Shown here piece by piece: positions 8,535 through 17,849 of a stretch of 32,182 nt of DNA; within the stretch, counting starts at the first letter, position 1; each line of letters opens with the position of its first letter. The stretch is from Lentisphaeria bacterium (GTDB lineage: Bacteria; Verrucomicrobiota; Lentisphaeria; Oligosphaerales; Oligosphaeraceae): NCBI GenBank assembly GCA_024405235.1, contig JAKSPA010000001.1, positions 1 through 32,182 of the forward strand. The letters run 5' to 3'. The translations under genes were made by a program, and so were the position numbers. Below the pieces are notes generated by a model. That model was not told the origin of the DNA. It saw only the letters and a program-made list of their open reading frames with translations, and did no database searches.

Positions 8535-11500
8535 CTATTTCAGCAGGAACACGCGGGATTCCAAAGCCTGCATGTCGATTGCGAAGGAATCCGCATCCTT
8601 CGCGACCGTCTCGCCAGAATAGACATCGACCACCGTGCACTTACGCGGCAGGGAAATCTTCTTCAAGCCTTTGCTTTTCGCATGGATGCTTATGCAGTTT
8701 GCGCCTGCATAGAGATTGTCTCCAGTCTCCAGATAGACATGAACGCCATTCTCTCTAGCGACCTTGCGGATGTATTCAGGCGAGAGCGCGGCACCGCCGT
8801 AGAAGTAGCTCTTGCCCTTGTTCGCCACCGCGACTGCGCCGCCCTTGACATAGTTGGCGTATGCCTTGGCTTCCTTGTCGCTTACAGTGAAACGCGGCTC
8901 GACGTCATAATCCGCGCCGAAGATCCTGCCGTCTGGCATTCTCACGGAAATGCCGCCCGGCTTGAGCATGGACATCTCCATGCCGATGAGAGAACTCATG
9001 CTCTCGGCTGAGAATCCCTTGTCGTCGATGAAACCAGCGCCATGGACGACTACCGTAGCGACGCCTTTCGCCTTCAGCGCCGCAAACGCGTCGCGAAGTT
9101 CTGGAGTGTCCTTATAGGAATTGAGGAAAAAGACGACCTTGTATTTGCCTGCCGTCTTGACGACGTCGTCCAGAAGAATGATATCGACAGGAGCACCCGC
9201 CTGAGCGAGGGCGAAACGCTGCAATCCAATGCTTTCTCCCGAAATCGGAATCGCACTGCGCAAGGGATTCAGAGTGAGCCGTCCGTCGTATCCGTATATG
9301 CAGGACGAATCGTCTTCGGAGGAATATGTGCTGCGTCGAGTGGTGAGATACTGAATCGCCTCTTCGTCGATGACAGCTGCGATTTCGGTAGGATCGGCGC
9401 CATTCTGCTCCATGATGTACTGTCCGGCCTTCAGAGTCTTTGCGTAGAAATCGTAGAGTTCAGGCGTGGCCATTTCGTCTCCGCCGTGTTCGCCCAATTG
9501 GTTGATAGGCATTCTGTGGCAGAGATACATGCCGACATTGCGTTTGAGAAGCTGCAGTGTCTGCTCCTGATTCAGCGCCTGGTTGTATCCGCACTGGTCG
9601 AGTTTGTGCGTACGCGTATCGTCTTCCATGATGGAGAACTTGTTGGCGATTCTTGCGGCGCCGTATGGCTTCATGTCTGCATTGGGCGCTCCAAGCGCGC
9701 GAATGCTGTATGACTGCGGCGAAAGAAGGAAATCGACATTCGGAGAGGCCAGGATCATTTCAGTCGCGTTATGACCGCCACGATTGGTCGTATTGCCCAT
9801 GTTGGCGTATTCCTGGTGATAGCCGTAGTAGCATCCGACAAGTTTGTTGCCGTCGCAGTTCGCCTTGATTGTTCCGGCTATGCGGTCAATGAAATTAGCG
9901 ATTGCCTCGCTGTAGAAGCGGTCGTAGAGCATCACGTTGGCATCCTTGACGGGATTGCGGAAGATGCCGCCGTCGGAGCGCAGATGCTCCTCTGGAGTCG
10001 GAATATGATCGACTTTTATGCCGCGCGCCGCCGCATATTCGCGGAAGTCGTTCAGGCACCCTTCGCTGTAGTCGGCGAATATCGGACTGTGGCTGTTCCA
10101 GCCCTGCCATTCGCAGGAAATGCCGCCCATGAGATTGTAGATGACAATGCGATTGCCGAAGAACTTCTCGCAGTGCTTTACGAACTGCTCAACCGCCTTC
10201 AGCGTATCCGCCTGGACATCCTTGTCGGAGAAGCGCACCTTCGACACGTAGTAGTCTATTACCGCTTCGCCATTCTGGTCCTTTGAAAGACGTTCCGGAT
10301 ACTTTTCGCTGTACCAGTTGCCTGGATGGCACCACAGATAGATTGCGATTTTGGAATCAGGAAACTGCCTGACAAGACCATCGAGTTCCCAGTCAACAGT
10401 GGTGAAATCATACTGATCGGGACCATACCACCAGCGTTCGGATGCGCCATTGCCGCCGAAACGCGCCGCAACGACGTTGACTGGCGAGTTCTTGCCCTCC
10501 ATTCCGGTTGGAATCGTCCGTTCTGGAATGAACGGATGGATTGTGAAGCAGTTGAAGAAGAATGGCTTTCCGTCAAGCATAGGCGTAGGTCCTGCAGGCG
10601 TCTCTTCGATTTTGAGAACCGCCTGATCGCCTGGATAGGGCTTCAATGAATACTGGACAGGATGGTCATAGCGTTCCGTGTTGGTTCTGCTGCAGACACC
10701 CGCCTTGATTCGTCCGTCCACGGACTCTCCGTAATGCATCTTGAACGCGTCGGGAATCACGATTTCGGTGACGCCGTCTGCGCCGACGCTCTTCTTGAAT
10801 TCGCCGATTCTGCCAATGCGGCCGCCGAGTTCCTCCCATCTGCGCGAGTAGAGAATGACGAATATCTCCTCGTCGTCCGACAACTCTGGAGTCGCCTGAA
10901 TCTTCAGGCGGACAGCGCCGTCAACGACTTCCGCCGCCGTGAAGAGCGCAGTGCCCTTCTTGTCAACTGCGGAATGCCTATCCGCCAGCTTTGAAATCTT
11001 CGGCAGAAGAAGCTTGTTCCAATAGCTGTCAATCACATAACCTTCAGGCGCAAGTCCTTTGGCAATCTTGTCCTTGAGATCGCGCGCCTCAAAGGACTCC
11101 TTCCGTGCCTGCATCTCGGCGCTCAATTTCGGATTGATTAATTCTTTGCCGCCGCCTATCGCCACCAAACTGGACGCGTCGCCGCTGCGATATTTAATCG
11201 CGATTACGTTTCCACCTTTGCGAAGCGAAACCGCGAATGTATGATCCGTCATCTGCGGCGGATAAAACTGATTGCCTTCCGCAAATGTCGAATAAACACT
11301 TTTACCATTAACGAAGCATTCGAACCACCAGTCCGCACCGCAACCCATTTGGTAAACACAATCTTCTTCCGACGCCATCTCGGCGAAAAGCCACGCGCTC
11401 TGACGGTCGTTCGAGACGCCGAAATCCTTCGCCAGATTCATGGCGTTGTTCTCAAGCGTCTTCTCGATGCTTTTCACACCGTTCAGCGTCTCTGGAATGG

Positions 11501-11738
11501 AATTGAACTCCTCAGCGGTCGGTTCGTAATTCAAGCCCGGATTCAAAAAGACATGCCATTTGGATGGGAAGGACGGTTCGGAGGACGATTTCACGCCTGC
11601 ATCCAAATTCTGCCGTGAGCATCCTGTGCACACAAGTAACGTTGATGCGAGCATACCGATAAAAGCAACCAGACTTTTGATGATGTGTTTTGACATTTCG
11701 CTTGCCATTTTGTTGTTTGCATGAAAAGAAATCGCCAT
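8535..11738 (-). CDS. Large secreted lipoprotein, putative glycoside hydrolase (GH42-like)
   Basis: A 1067-residue protein with an N-terminal membrane-export signal (hydrophobic residues 18-36) and a lipobox-like end VCTGC, giving a probable lipidated Cys40. Residues 115-195 look like a beta-sandwich accessory domain with GADWWFECFVNG at its centre. Residues 380-720 resemble a (beta/alpha)8 glycosidase barrel of the beta-galactosidase GH42/GHA type. Glu543 in SCEWQGW and Glu705 in SIMEDDTRTH are candidates for acid/base and nucleophile. The C-terminal third resembles a trimerisation/flavodoxin-like domain plus a beta domain. The start at 11738 is supported by AGGTGA six bases upstream (11745-11750). 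Family assignment is from motifs only and the substrate is unknown. It is divergent from the activase fusion gene. Confidence 0.7.
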   Translation of the reverse strand: MAISFHANNKMASEMSKHIIKSLVAFIGMLASTLLVCTGCSRQNLDAGVKSSSEPSFPSKWHVFLNPGLNYEPTAEEFNSIPETLNGVKSIEKTLENNAMNLAKDFGVSNDRQSAWLFAEMASEEDCVYQMGCGADWWFECFVNGKSVYSTFAEGNQFYPPQMTDHTFAVSLRKGGNVIAIKYRSGDASSLVAIGGGKELINPKLSAEMQARKESFEARDLKDKIAKGLAPEGYVIDSYWNKLLLPKISKLADRHSAVDKKGTALFTAAEVVDGAVRLKIQATPELSDDEEIFVILYSRRWEELGGRIGRIGEFKKSVGADGVTEIVIPDAFKMHYGESVDGRIKAGVCSRTNTERYDHPVQYSLKPYPGDQAVLKIEETPAGPTPMLDGKPFFFNCFTIHPFIPERTIPTGMEGKNSPVNVVAARFGGNGASERWWYGPDQYDFTTVDWELDGLVRQFPDSKIAIYLWCHPGNWYSEKYPERLSKDQNGEAVIDYYVSKVRFSDKDVQADTLKAVEQFVKHCEKFFGNRIVIYNLMGGISCEWQGWNSHSPIFADYSEGCLNDFREYAAARGIKVDHIPTPEEHLRSDGGIFRNPVKDANVMLYDRFYSEAIANFIDRIAGTIKANCDGNKLVGCYYGYHQEYANMGNTTNRGGHNATEMILASPNVDFLLSPQSYSIRALGAPNADMKPYGAARIANKFSIMEDDTRTHKLDQCGYNQALNQEQTLQLLKRNVGMYLCHRMPINQLGEHGGDEMATPELYDFYAKTLKAGQYIMEQNGADPTEIAAVIDEEAIQYLTTRRSTYSSEDDSSCIYGYDGRLTLNPLRSAIPISGESIGLQRFALAQAGAPVDIILLDDVVKTAGKYKVVFFLNSYKDTPELRDAFAALKAKGVATVVVHGAGFIDDKGFSAESMSSLIGMEMSMLKPGGISVRMPDGRIFGADYDVEPRFTVSDKEAKAYANYVKGGAVAVANKGKSYFYGGAALSPEYIRKVARENGVHVYLETGDNLYAGANCISIHAKSKGLKKISLPRKCTVVDVYSGETVAKDADSFAIDMQALESRVFLLK

Positions 11739-11929
11739 AATTTATCACCTATTCCATGAAACGCAAAAGAGTGCATTTGCGGAACAACTCCAAGATCTCA
11801 AATAGCCGCGTTAACCATAATAATTGCTATCACAGTCAGCGGGTATCGAATTTTCCGCCGATATGTTTTTACCAGCAAATCTATTATGTAATTTGTTATG
11901 CATGAACAATCATCGCGCACATCATCACC

Positions 11930-11935
11930 TATAAT
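11930..11935 (+). promoter_or_regulatory. Probable -10 box (TATAAT) of the activase fusion gene
   Basis: A perfect TATAAT lies 20 bases before the ATG at 11955, giving a leader of roughly 13 bases. No good -35 box is seen. The 215-base divergent region (11739-11954) is AT-rich and must also hold the promoter of the minus-strand lipoprotein gene; nothing else is recognised there. Confidence 0.45.
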
Positions 11936-11954
11936 TTAGGGAAATAAAGCAATT

Positions 11955-14126
11955 ATGGTTTATATTACCAATTTTGACATCATAAAAGATCAAAATACAA
12001 CTTTTTCCCAAAAAATGGAAGACTCATCAAAATACTATCTTGGCATAGATATCGGTTCCACCACATTCAAAGCAGTGGTGCTGTCCGAAGACGGTCAGGT
12101 ACTACATACAACGTATCAGCGTACCAAACCCGTTGAGTCCGGAGCCATTGCATGTTCTGGAAGATGCTCCGCCTGCGGACGTTGCAATATGGGCGCCATC
12201 AAGAAGACCGTCAATGAATTTCTCGCAAACGCGGGCCTGACAACCGACATGATTGCATGCACGGTCGTCACTGGAAGCCAAATTGTGGAAGACACGAAAC
12301 GCTTCATCAATTTTGACTTTCAAGTCAGCGAAGTGTCCGCGCACGTGGCAGGCGCAAAGCACTACTATCCTGACGTCAACGCCATCATCGACTGCGGTGG
12401 ACAGGACAGCAAGTGCATGATATACAACGAAAAGATGGGCATGTGGCTTTCCATGATGTCAGGCGTCTGCGCCGCAGGCACAGGAAGCTATCTTGACAGC
12501 GTCGCCGCAAAACTCGGCGTTCCAGTGGAAGAAATTTCGTCAAAGGTGAACTATTCCGCCGATCTGGAATTCAGTTCCGTCTGCGCTGTTCTTTCCGCGA
12601 CATCCATCAACAAATTCAAGAATCGCGTTCCAATCAGCGATCTTCTGGCAGGCGCGTGCCGTGCTCAGGCCAGAACCATCCTCAACGGCGTCGGACAGTT
12701 GCTTCTGCACCAGCCCGGCAAGAAGATTCTCTTCCAGGGCGGCGTCGCCTCCAATCAGGCGGTCGCACACTATCTCCGCGAAATCACTGGCAGTGAAATC
12801 GTCATTCCGGAACACCATCAGGTCATGGGAGCTTTGGGCGCCGCCTGCCTGGCGCGTCAGTTCAATCATCTGAAGGGACAACTTGACACGGCGAAAGTCG
12901 AATACGAACCGACGCCTCAGAAATCCGTTCAGATGCGCGTCAATGCTACCAAACGCGATTTCCTGTCGAGAGACAAGAGCAAGCCGCTCGTCTGGCGCAA
13001 CCTCTTCTTCCCGACCGAGATCCTTCACGCATTCGGCACACGCATTCTGACGTTGGAAACTTACGCCGCACTTTTCGGACGCAATACCAAGCGCGTAAAA
13101 GCGGCGTTGGACATCGCGGCAAGAAAGGGTTTCGACCAACAGACCTGCTCCTTCCTGCGCGTTCTGGAAGGCATGCAGCCCGAAACACCCGCTTTTGCAG
13201 TCTCCACCAGCCAGCCGTGCCAGCAGGGCGAACGCATCTTCGCCGATCTGGCGGGCGATTTGAATTTCGAGGATCGCTACTATTCTCTGCAGACGCCAAT
13301 AGGCAACGACAGCGAAATGGCCGTAGAGCAGATTGCCGAAGGTCTTGAACAGGCCATCAACAAAATGGAAAAGGTCTTCGGAACAAAATTGGACAAAGGC
13401 CGTCTGGAGGAAGCCTGCGATCTATCCAACCAGGCCGCCGAATACTCCCGCAAGTGCAATCAGCTCCGCTGGACTTCACCGCCCCTCATCAGAGGCTCCG
13501 AGGCAGTCTATAATTCCGTAATCTTCAGCCAGCTCTGGGGCAAAAAGGAACTTGTCGACATCCAGAAGGCATACTACGAAGAGCTGCTCCAGAAAAAGGA
13601 ATGGGCCGAAAAGCGCATGAAGATCGAAGATACGCATCGTCTCATCTGGCTGCATCTGCCGCCGTTCTACAATTCCAAATATCTTGATTTCATCGAAAAC
13701 ACATGCAACGCGCCAATCGTCTTCGAAGAGACGAATTTCGTTGGCTGGAAGAATCTTAATCCGATGGATCCGCTGCGTTCGCTCGCCAGAAAGATGCTCT
13801 CCTCCGGCTTCCTTGATCCGCTTCTGCGCGTCAACTATGTAACGAAACTCGCTCAGATTGCGAAATTCACGGGCTGTGTTCTTTACACGCACGGCTTCGG
13901 ACGCTGCAGCATGGCGGACCGTCCTTTCACCAAGCGCCTGCGCGAGGGTCTTGAGAAGATCGGTCTTCCTCTGCTGCTTCTGGAAGGAGACTGCATGGAT
14001 GCATCTATCGATCCATGCTCCACAGTTACCAAGATTTCTTCTTTCGTGGAATCGCTGAATCTCAAGAAATACGGCAACCTCTTCGGCCGCCTTCTCAACG
14101 GCTCAGCAACCGTCCCAAGCCTATAG
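11955..14126 (+). CDS. Fused BcrAD/BadFG-type ATPase and HgdB-type iron-sulfur protein
   Basis: A 723-residue fusion. Residues 27-310 are an ASKHA-fold activase of the 2-hydroxyacyl-CoA dehydratase/benzoyl-CoA reductase activator family, with phosphate loop GIDIGSTTFK, the GGQDSK motif, and the two Cys that hold the dimer-bridging [4Fe-4S] cluster (GVCAAGTGS and SSVCAVLSA). Residues 340-723 resemble the HgdB/DUF2229 component, with Cys in STSQPCQQGER, in GFGRCSMADRP and in LEGDCMD, possible ligands of a [4Fe-4S] or double-cubane cluster. ATP-driven low-potential electron transfer to a reductase domain in the same chain is the likely role; the substrate is unknown. Cys67, 71, 74 and 77 form an extra CX3CX2CX2C group in the ATPase. 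The ATG at 11955 fits the promoter; Met21 (12015) is an alternative start. Confidence 0.85.
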   Translation: MVYITNFDIIKDQNTTFSQKMEDSSKYYLGIDIGSTTFKAVVLSEDGQVLHTTYQRTKPVESGAIACSGRCSACGRCNMGAIKKTVNEFLANAGLTTDMIACTVVTGSQIVEDTKRFINFDFQVSEVSAHVAGAKHYYPDVNAIIDCGGQDSKCMIYNEKMGMWLSMMSGVCAAGTGSYLDSVAAKLGVPVEEISSKVNYSADLEFSSVCAVLSATSINKFKNRVPISDLLAGACRAQARTILNGVGQLLLHQPGKKILFQGGVASNQAVAHYLREITGSEIVIPEHHQVMGALGAACLARQFNHLKGQLDTAKVEYEPTPQKSVQMRVNATKRDFLSRDKSKPLVWRNLFFPTEILHAFGTRILTLETYAALFGRNTKRVKAALDIAARKGFDQQTCSFLRVLEGMQPETPAFAVSTSQPCQQGERIFADLAGDLNFEDRYYSLQTPIGNDSEMAVEQIAEGLEQAINKMEKVFGTKLDKGRLEEACDLSNQAAEYSRKCNQLRWTSPPLIRGSEAVYNSVIFSQLWGKKELVDIQKAYYEELLQKKEWAEKRMKIEDTHRLIWLHLPPFYNSKYLDFIENTCNAPIVFEETNFVGWKNLNPMDPLRSLARKMLSSGFLDPLLRVNYVTKLAQIAKFTGCVLYTHGFGRCSMADRPFTKRLREGLEKIGLPLLLLEGDCMDASIDPCSTVTKISSFVESLNLKKYGNLFGRLLNGSATVPSL

Positions 14127-14165
14127 TAGCTTGGTCAATTCAAGTCTCAAAAGGAGGACAACGCC

Positions 14166-14774
14166 ATGGCATCCAAAAGCCTTCCTAAGCCTGATCTGGA
14201 ATTCTGCCTTGAGAGACTTGAAATACCTCTGCGCAAACACATTAGAGAGAGCACGCATATTCTTGATGCGACACTCATTTGGCCGCGCACCGGCATTGCG
14301 AAACGGACGTCCTCCTGCGAGACACGTCTCGAACGCGGCGTCTGTGACAAAGCGTGCGCTCCATGGCACGAAAGAATACTCTTTCAGGAGAGTTGCGAAG
14401 GGCGTTTTGCGCTAAATATCGACTTGACGGTTTCGGTCACGCGCACACAGCTGCGCAAATGGCGCAGAACGATTGCAGGATATGTTGTCAAATCGGCAGG
14501 CGAACTTGCCGATGATTTTGGCGGTTTTGCAGGAGAAGTCGCGGAAGCACCATTAAAGGTTCTTTCAAAGGAGCTGCAGACGGCGAAGGATCCTGAATTA
14601 TATGCCACTGGCGCGATTGATCTAAACGCGTCAGAATATACAGAACTTCCTGAAGGCGGGGCGCTTGTGGAAATTCCGCTCATCTCCGCATTGGATATCA
14701 CGAAGGTCACTCGACGCCTGAAACCGCTTCCTGTCGTGGGAAAGGCATTCGTGCGCATCAACGTCATCGGCTAG
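14166..14774 (+). CDS. Hypothetical protein, 202 residues
   Basis: I do not recognise this protein. It has a strong Shine-Dalgarno (AAAGGAGG ending at 14157) before the ATG, which supports it as a real gene. It is soluble, without signal peptide or membrane segment. The first 100 residues are rich in charged residues and hold several Cys (positions 14, 51, 60, 64 and 77 region), including RGVCDKACAPWH. The end looks like a beta-rich fold. It lies 39 bases after the activase fusion and 23 bases before the O-antigen-ligase-like gene, so it probably shares a transcript. It may be a partner of the activase fusion, but nothing in the sequence proves that. Confidence 0.7.
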   Translation: MASKSLPKPDLEFCLERLEIPLRKHIRESTHILDATLIWPRTGIAKRTSSCETRLERGVCDKACAPWHERILFQESCEGRFALNIDLTVSVTRTQLRKWRRTIAGYVVKSAGELADDFGGFAGEVAEAPLKVLSKELQTAKDPELYATGAIDLNASEYTELPEGGALVEIPLISALDITKVTRRLKPLPVVGKAFVRINVIG

Positions 14775-14797
14775 TCCGCAATCGTAATCTGCATGCT

Positions 14798-16075
14798 ATG
14801 ACTGCGTCGCGCGAAGAGGCTTTTTTTTCATGGATAGCGTTATTGTTTGCGGCAGTGGTCTTTCTCACGATTCCACTGCACGGCAAAGTGCTTTTTAGCG
14901 AACTGTTCGCTCCATTCATGCTTTATCGCATCTGGAGACAGCGCAAAAGCCTTATGCGTCCGGAATTCATTCCTCTCGGAATCGCATTCTGCTGGATGAT
15001 ATTGGCCACCATCGTGCATATTCTCAATGGCAGCGGAGGCATATACGATCTCGCAGTCTTCCTGTATATGGGCGTGATTTTCGCCTTCTATTCATGCACT
15101 GAATTTCCAAGAGGCAAGTGGTGCGCGATTACGGGCGGATGCCTTCTGACCCTGACCGTAATCGCTTTACTCGCCACCAAATTCTTCAATATAGACGGCA
15201 CCTTCATGGAGGGGTTCCTCTATCACGACATACATTTCGCACGCCTTGAAGACAACGCGCTCGTCACACGTTTTCAATTCCTCTCACCCAATCCTAATCT
15301 TCTAGGCGGCGCTTATGTCATTCCGACTTTGATGCTACTGCCTGCGCTCACAGACGCCTTGAAATCGTCTTCATGGAAAGTTCTCGCATGCGCATGCCTG
15401 CTGACGATTATCGGTATCCTGCCGCTCTTCGCGACTGCCTCCAAGATGTCCGTGATGACCTTCGGACTTCTGGCTGGTGCATTCGCCTCCATACCGTTTC
15501 TGCAACCCACCAAACCACGATTCTGGATGAGCAGCGCCGTCATCGCATTCGGTCTTCTCTGTGTCATAACAGTGCTGTTCAGAACATATCCAGCGCTTCA
15601 AAAGCCACCATACGTGGATTTTTCGCATCGCGGCAACTACTCCGTCCATCAGCAGATTTACGGCAAAATACTGCTGGGCAACGGCATCGGAGGCGCACTT
15701 TTCGGACATTCCGCAACGGAACTGCACGAACTTTATCCCAAATACGCCGACGTTCAGGAGATAACCGAAATTCTCGAACCATACGGATTCGCCCCTGAAG
15801 CGCAGTTGTATTGCGAATTCATGGATCCGCATAACGAATATCTCAACACGATTTCATTCTTCGGCGTGCCCGCGCTGCTGGCGCTTGTCGCATTCATGAT
15901 CACGATGATATGCCACGCCTTCAGAAAAAACGAATTGTCCATGGCGCTTCTCGTCATTGGAGCACTCTTCTGCGGCTTCTGGGAAGACGCAGCATCCAAA
16001 CGCTTTATATGGATCGCTCTTGGAATCGCCGCAAGCAGACTATTCCCGCGTGACAACCTCACCGCATCCAATTAA
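14798..16075 (+). CDS. O-antigen ligase/polymerase-like membrane protein
   Basis: A 425-residue multi-pass inner-membrane protein with about ten hydrophobic segments and a long loop between roughly residues 255 and 350. That loop ends in DPHNEYLNTISFFGV, the HNxYL-type motif of the Wzy/WaaL (O-antigen ligase, PF04932) family. Such proteins join or polymerise surface glycans at the periplasmic face. There are no other glycan-assembly genes nearby, so the actual product is unknown. The gene lacks a Shine-Dalgarno and starts 23 bases after the 202-residue hypothetical gene. Confidence 0.78.
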   Translation: MTASREEAFFSWIALLFAAVVFLTIPLHGKVLFSELFAPFMLYRIWRQRKSLMRPEFIPLGIAFCWMILATIVHILNGSGGIYDLAVFLYMGVIFAFYSCTEFPRGKWCAITGGCLLTLTVIALLATKFFNIDGTFMEGFLYHDIHFARLEDNALVTRFQFLSPNPNLLGGAYVIPTLMLLPALTDALKSSSWKVLACACLLTIIGILPLFATASKMSVMTFGLLAGAFASIPFLQPTKPRFWMSSAVIAFGLLCVITVLFRTYPALQKPPYVDFSHRGNYSVHQQIYGKILLGNGIGGALFGHSATELHELYPKYADVQEITEILEPYGFAPEAQLYCEFMDPHNEYLNTISFFGVPALLALVAFMITMICHAFRKNELSMALLVIGALFCGFWEDAASKRFIWIALGIAASRLFPRDNLTASN

Positions 16076-16591
16076 GCCGCCGAAAATGCTTTGGCCTCAT
16101 GGATCATTCCACTGAGCAAAACTCAATGGCACAAGCCTGAAATTGGCAGTGAGAGTCTAGAAAAAACAGAAAGTCAAGAATGGCCTAGAAAGGCCTAACG
16201 CGTCAGAAATGGCCAATTTTGGGCCTCTTTGGCCAAAAGGTATATATATACGCAAAAGGGGGTGGACATGGCTTCTTGGCCATTTCTAGCGCTCCTACGC
16301 GATTTCAGCTTTTTTTTCATGCGTTTTCGGGCTCCCGCAGACGCCTTTTGGGCCAGAATCGTCTTAGCGAGCCATCATGCGATTCCGACCGCACAAAACC
16401 TATAAAATAAAAATATATTATAGTAAACGAATCTGTGTTTTCACGCATCGTTTTGCCAGCACCAAGGAGGAGTTTTCCCCACAGCAGAAAGTCGAGGAAA
16501 AGGCCATTTGCTTTCTTTTCCGTTTTGTCCCCCGCAATGTAAAAAGCTCCTGAAATTGCTTTTGCAGTTGCACTTTATAATCGTTTGAATC
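16076..16591. other. 515-base non-coding region rich in GGCC, with an inverted repeat
   Basis: No convincing gene. GGCC occurs nine times between 16093 and 16505, six of them within 16182-16281. A perfect 12-bp inverted repeat, AGAAATGGCCAA (16205-16216) and TTGGCCATTTCT (16276-16287), encloses 59 bases that contain TATATATATA (16241-16250). Eight T follow at 16310-16317. CTATAA/TTATAG arms lie at 16400-16405 and 16418-16423. An AAGGAGG (about 16465) has no start codon after it. It may be a regulatory leader, a small RNA or a decayed element. Confidence 0.5.
16576..16581 (+). promoter_or_regulatory. Probable -10 box of dsdA, ten bases from the start codon
   Basis: TATAAT ends ten bases before the dsdA ATG at 16592. 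Normal spacing puts the transcript start about four bases before the ATG, i.e. a nearly leaderless mRNA, which matches the absence of a Shine-Dalgarno. The best -35 candidate (TTGCTT, 16556-16561) has a short 14-base spacer. Confidence 0.45.
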
Positions 16592-17821
16592 ATGTCATTC
16601 CCAATCGACAATCTCGCAAACAGAATTCCCTTTCTCTGGATCAATCCACACTACGAAGGCACACAGTCGTCCAGCGGCCTTGGCTTGCAAGACATGCTTG
16701 ATGCAGAAGCACGTTTGGCACGATTCGCCCCCCTTCTTGCCGAACTCTTTGACGAAGCCGCCGAACGACACGGCATCATCGAATCGGAACTTCTGGAAAT
16801 ACCTAAACTGTCGCAAGAATTGCTTCCTGGCGCACGAATCCTTCTGAAAGGTGACCACGATCTTCCTGTGGCAGGCTCAGTCAAAGCCCGTGGCGGCATC
16901 TACAACGTTCTTTGCTTTGCTGAAAACCTGGCTCTTGAGAACAATATCATGCCCATCGGTGGCAATACACGCCTGCTGAATACGGAAAAGGCACGTGCTC
17001 TTTTCAAAAAATACACGGTTTCAGTGGGCAGCACCGGCAATCTCGGACTCAGCATCGGAACCATCGCCGCCGCCATGGGCTTCAAAGCAAGAGTCCATAT
17101 GTCTTCCGACGCAAAGGAATGGAAGAAGCAACTTCTTCGCTCTAGAGGCGCCGAAGTCATCGAATATGACGGCGACTACTCTTCAGCCGTCAAGCAGGGG
17201 CGCGAAGAATCCCAATTGGATCCGTTTGCATATTTTGTCGACGATGAAAACTCCCGCGAATTGTTTTTGGGATATTCAGTAGCGGCCTTCCGTTTGCGCG
17301 CCCAGTTGAAATTAAGGGGTATCCAGCCAGATGAACGCCATCCATTGTTCATCTATCTGCCATGTGGAGTCGGCGGAGCACCAGGCGGTCTCTGCTTCGG
17401 ATTGAATGCGCTGTTCGGCAAAGCCGTTCGCTGCTTCTTTGCGGAGCCACTGGAAGCGCCTTGCATGACTCTCGGCTTGATTACTGGCAAACATGACGCC
17501 ATCAGCGTTTACGATATCGGACTTACAAACCATACCTCTGCCGATGGCTTGGCCGTAGGACGGCCCTCGGCCTTCGTAGGTCGCGCAATCGAAAATATCG
17601 TCAGCGGGTGCTTCACGGTAAGCGACGAATCCCTTGCCGCATTCGCACGCCAGGCGAAAACGCTGGAAGGACTCAAAATCGAGCCATCCGCCGCAGCAGG
17701 TTTTCCAGGCCCAGCAATGGTCTGCGAATCAGATTATTGCAGCAATCATGGAATTGCGCCGGAAAATGTCACGCACATCCTGTGGACAACTGGCGGGCGC
17801 TATCTGCCTGATGTTCCATGA
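16592..17821 (+). CDS. dsdA: D-serine dehydratase
   Basis: A PLP-dependent fold-type II enzyme that deaminates D-serine to pyruvate and ammonia. Lys98 in AGSVKARGG is the expected Schiff-base lysine. STGNLGLSIG binds the substrate carboxylate and PCGVGGAPGG the PLP phosphate, as in DsdA and threonine dehydratase relatives. At 409 residues it is slightly shorter than the Escherichia coli enzyme (about 442). D-serine detoxification and use as carbon and nitrogen source are the usual roles. No dsdC or dsdX neighbour is present. It has its own promoter-like box upstream and stands alone before a convergent gene. Confidence 0.92.
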   Translation: MSFPIDNLANRIPFLWINPHYEGTQSSSGLGLQDMLDAEARLARFAPLLAELFDEAAERHGIIESELLEIPKLSQELLPGARILLKGDHDLPVAGSVKARGGIYNVLCFAENLALENNIMPIGGNTRLLNTEKARALFKKYTVSVGSTGNLGLSIGTIAAAMGFKARVHMSSDAKEWKKQLLRSRGAEVIEYDGDYSSAVKQGREESQLDPFAYFVDDENSRELFLGYSVAAFRLRAQLKLRGIQPDERHPLFIYLPCGVGGAPGGLCFGLNALFGKAVRCFFAEPLEAPCMTLGLITGKHDAISVYDIGLTNHTSADGLAVGRPSAFVGRAIENIVSGCFTVSDESLAAFARQAKTLEGLKIEPSAAAGFPGPAMVCESDYCSNHGIAPENVTHILWTTGGRYLPDVP

Positions 17822-17849
17822 TTCAACATATTGCTTAGCTGTCGAAAGC

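Noticed and set aside
16205..16287. Insertion sequence ends
   Set aside because: Arms are only 59 bases apart with no transposase frame between them and no target duplication seen.
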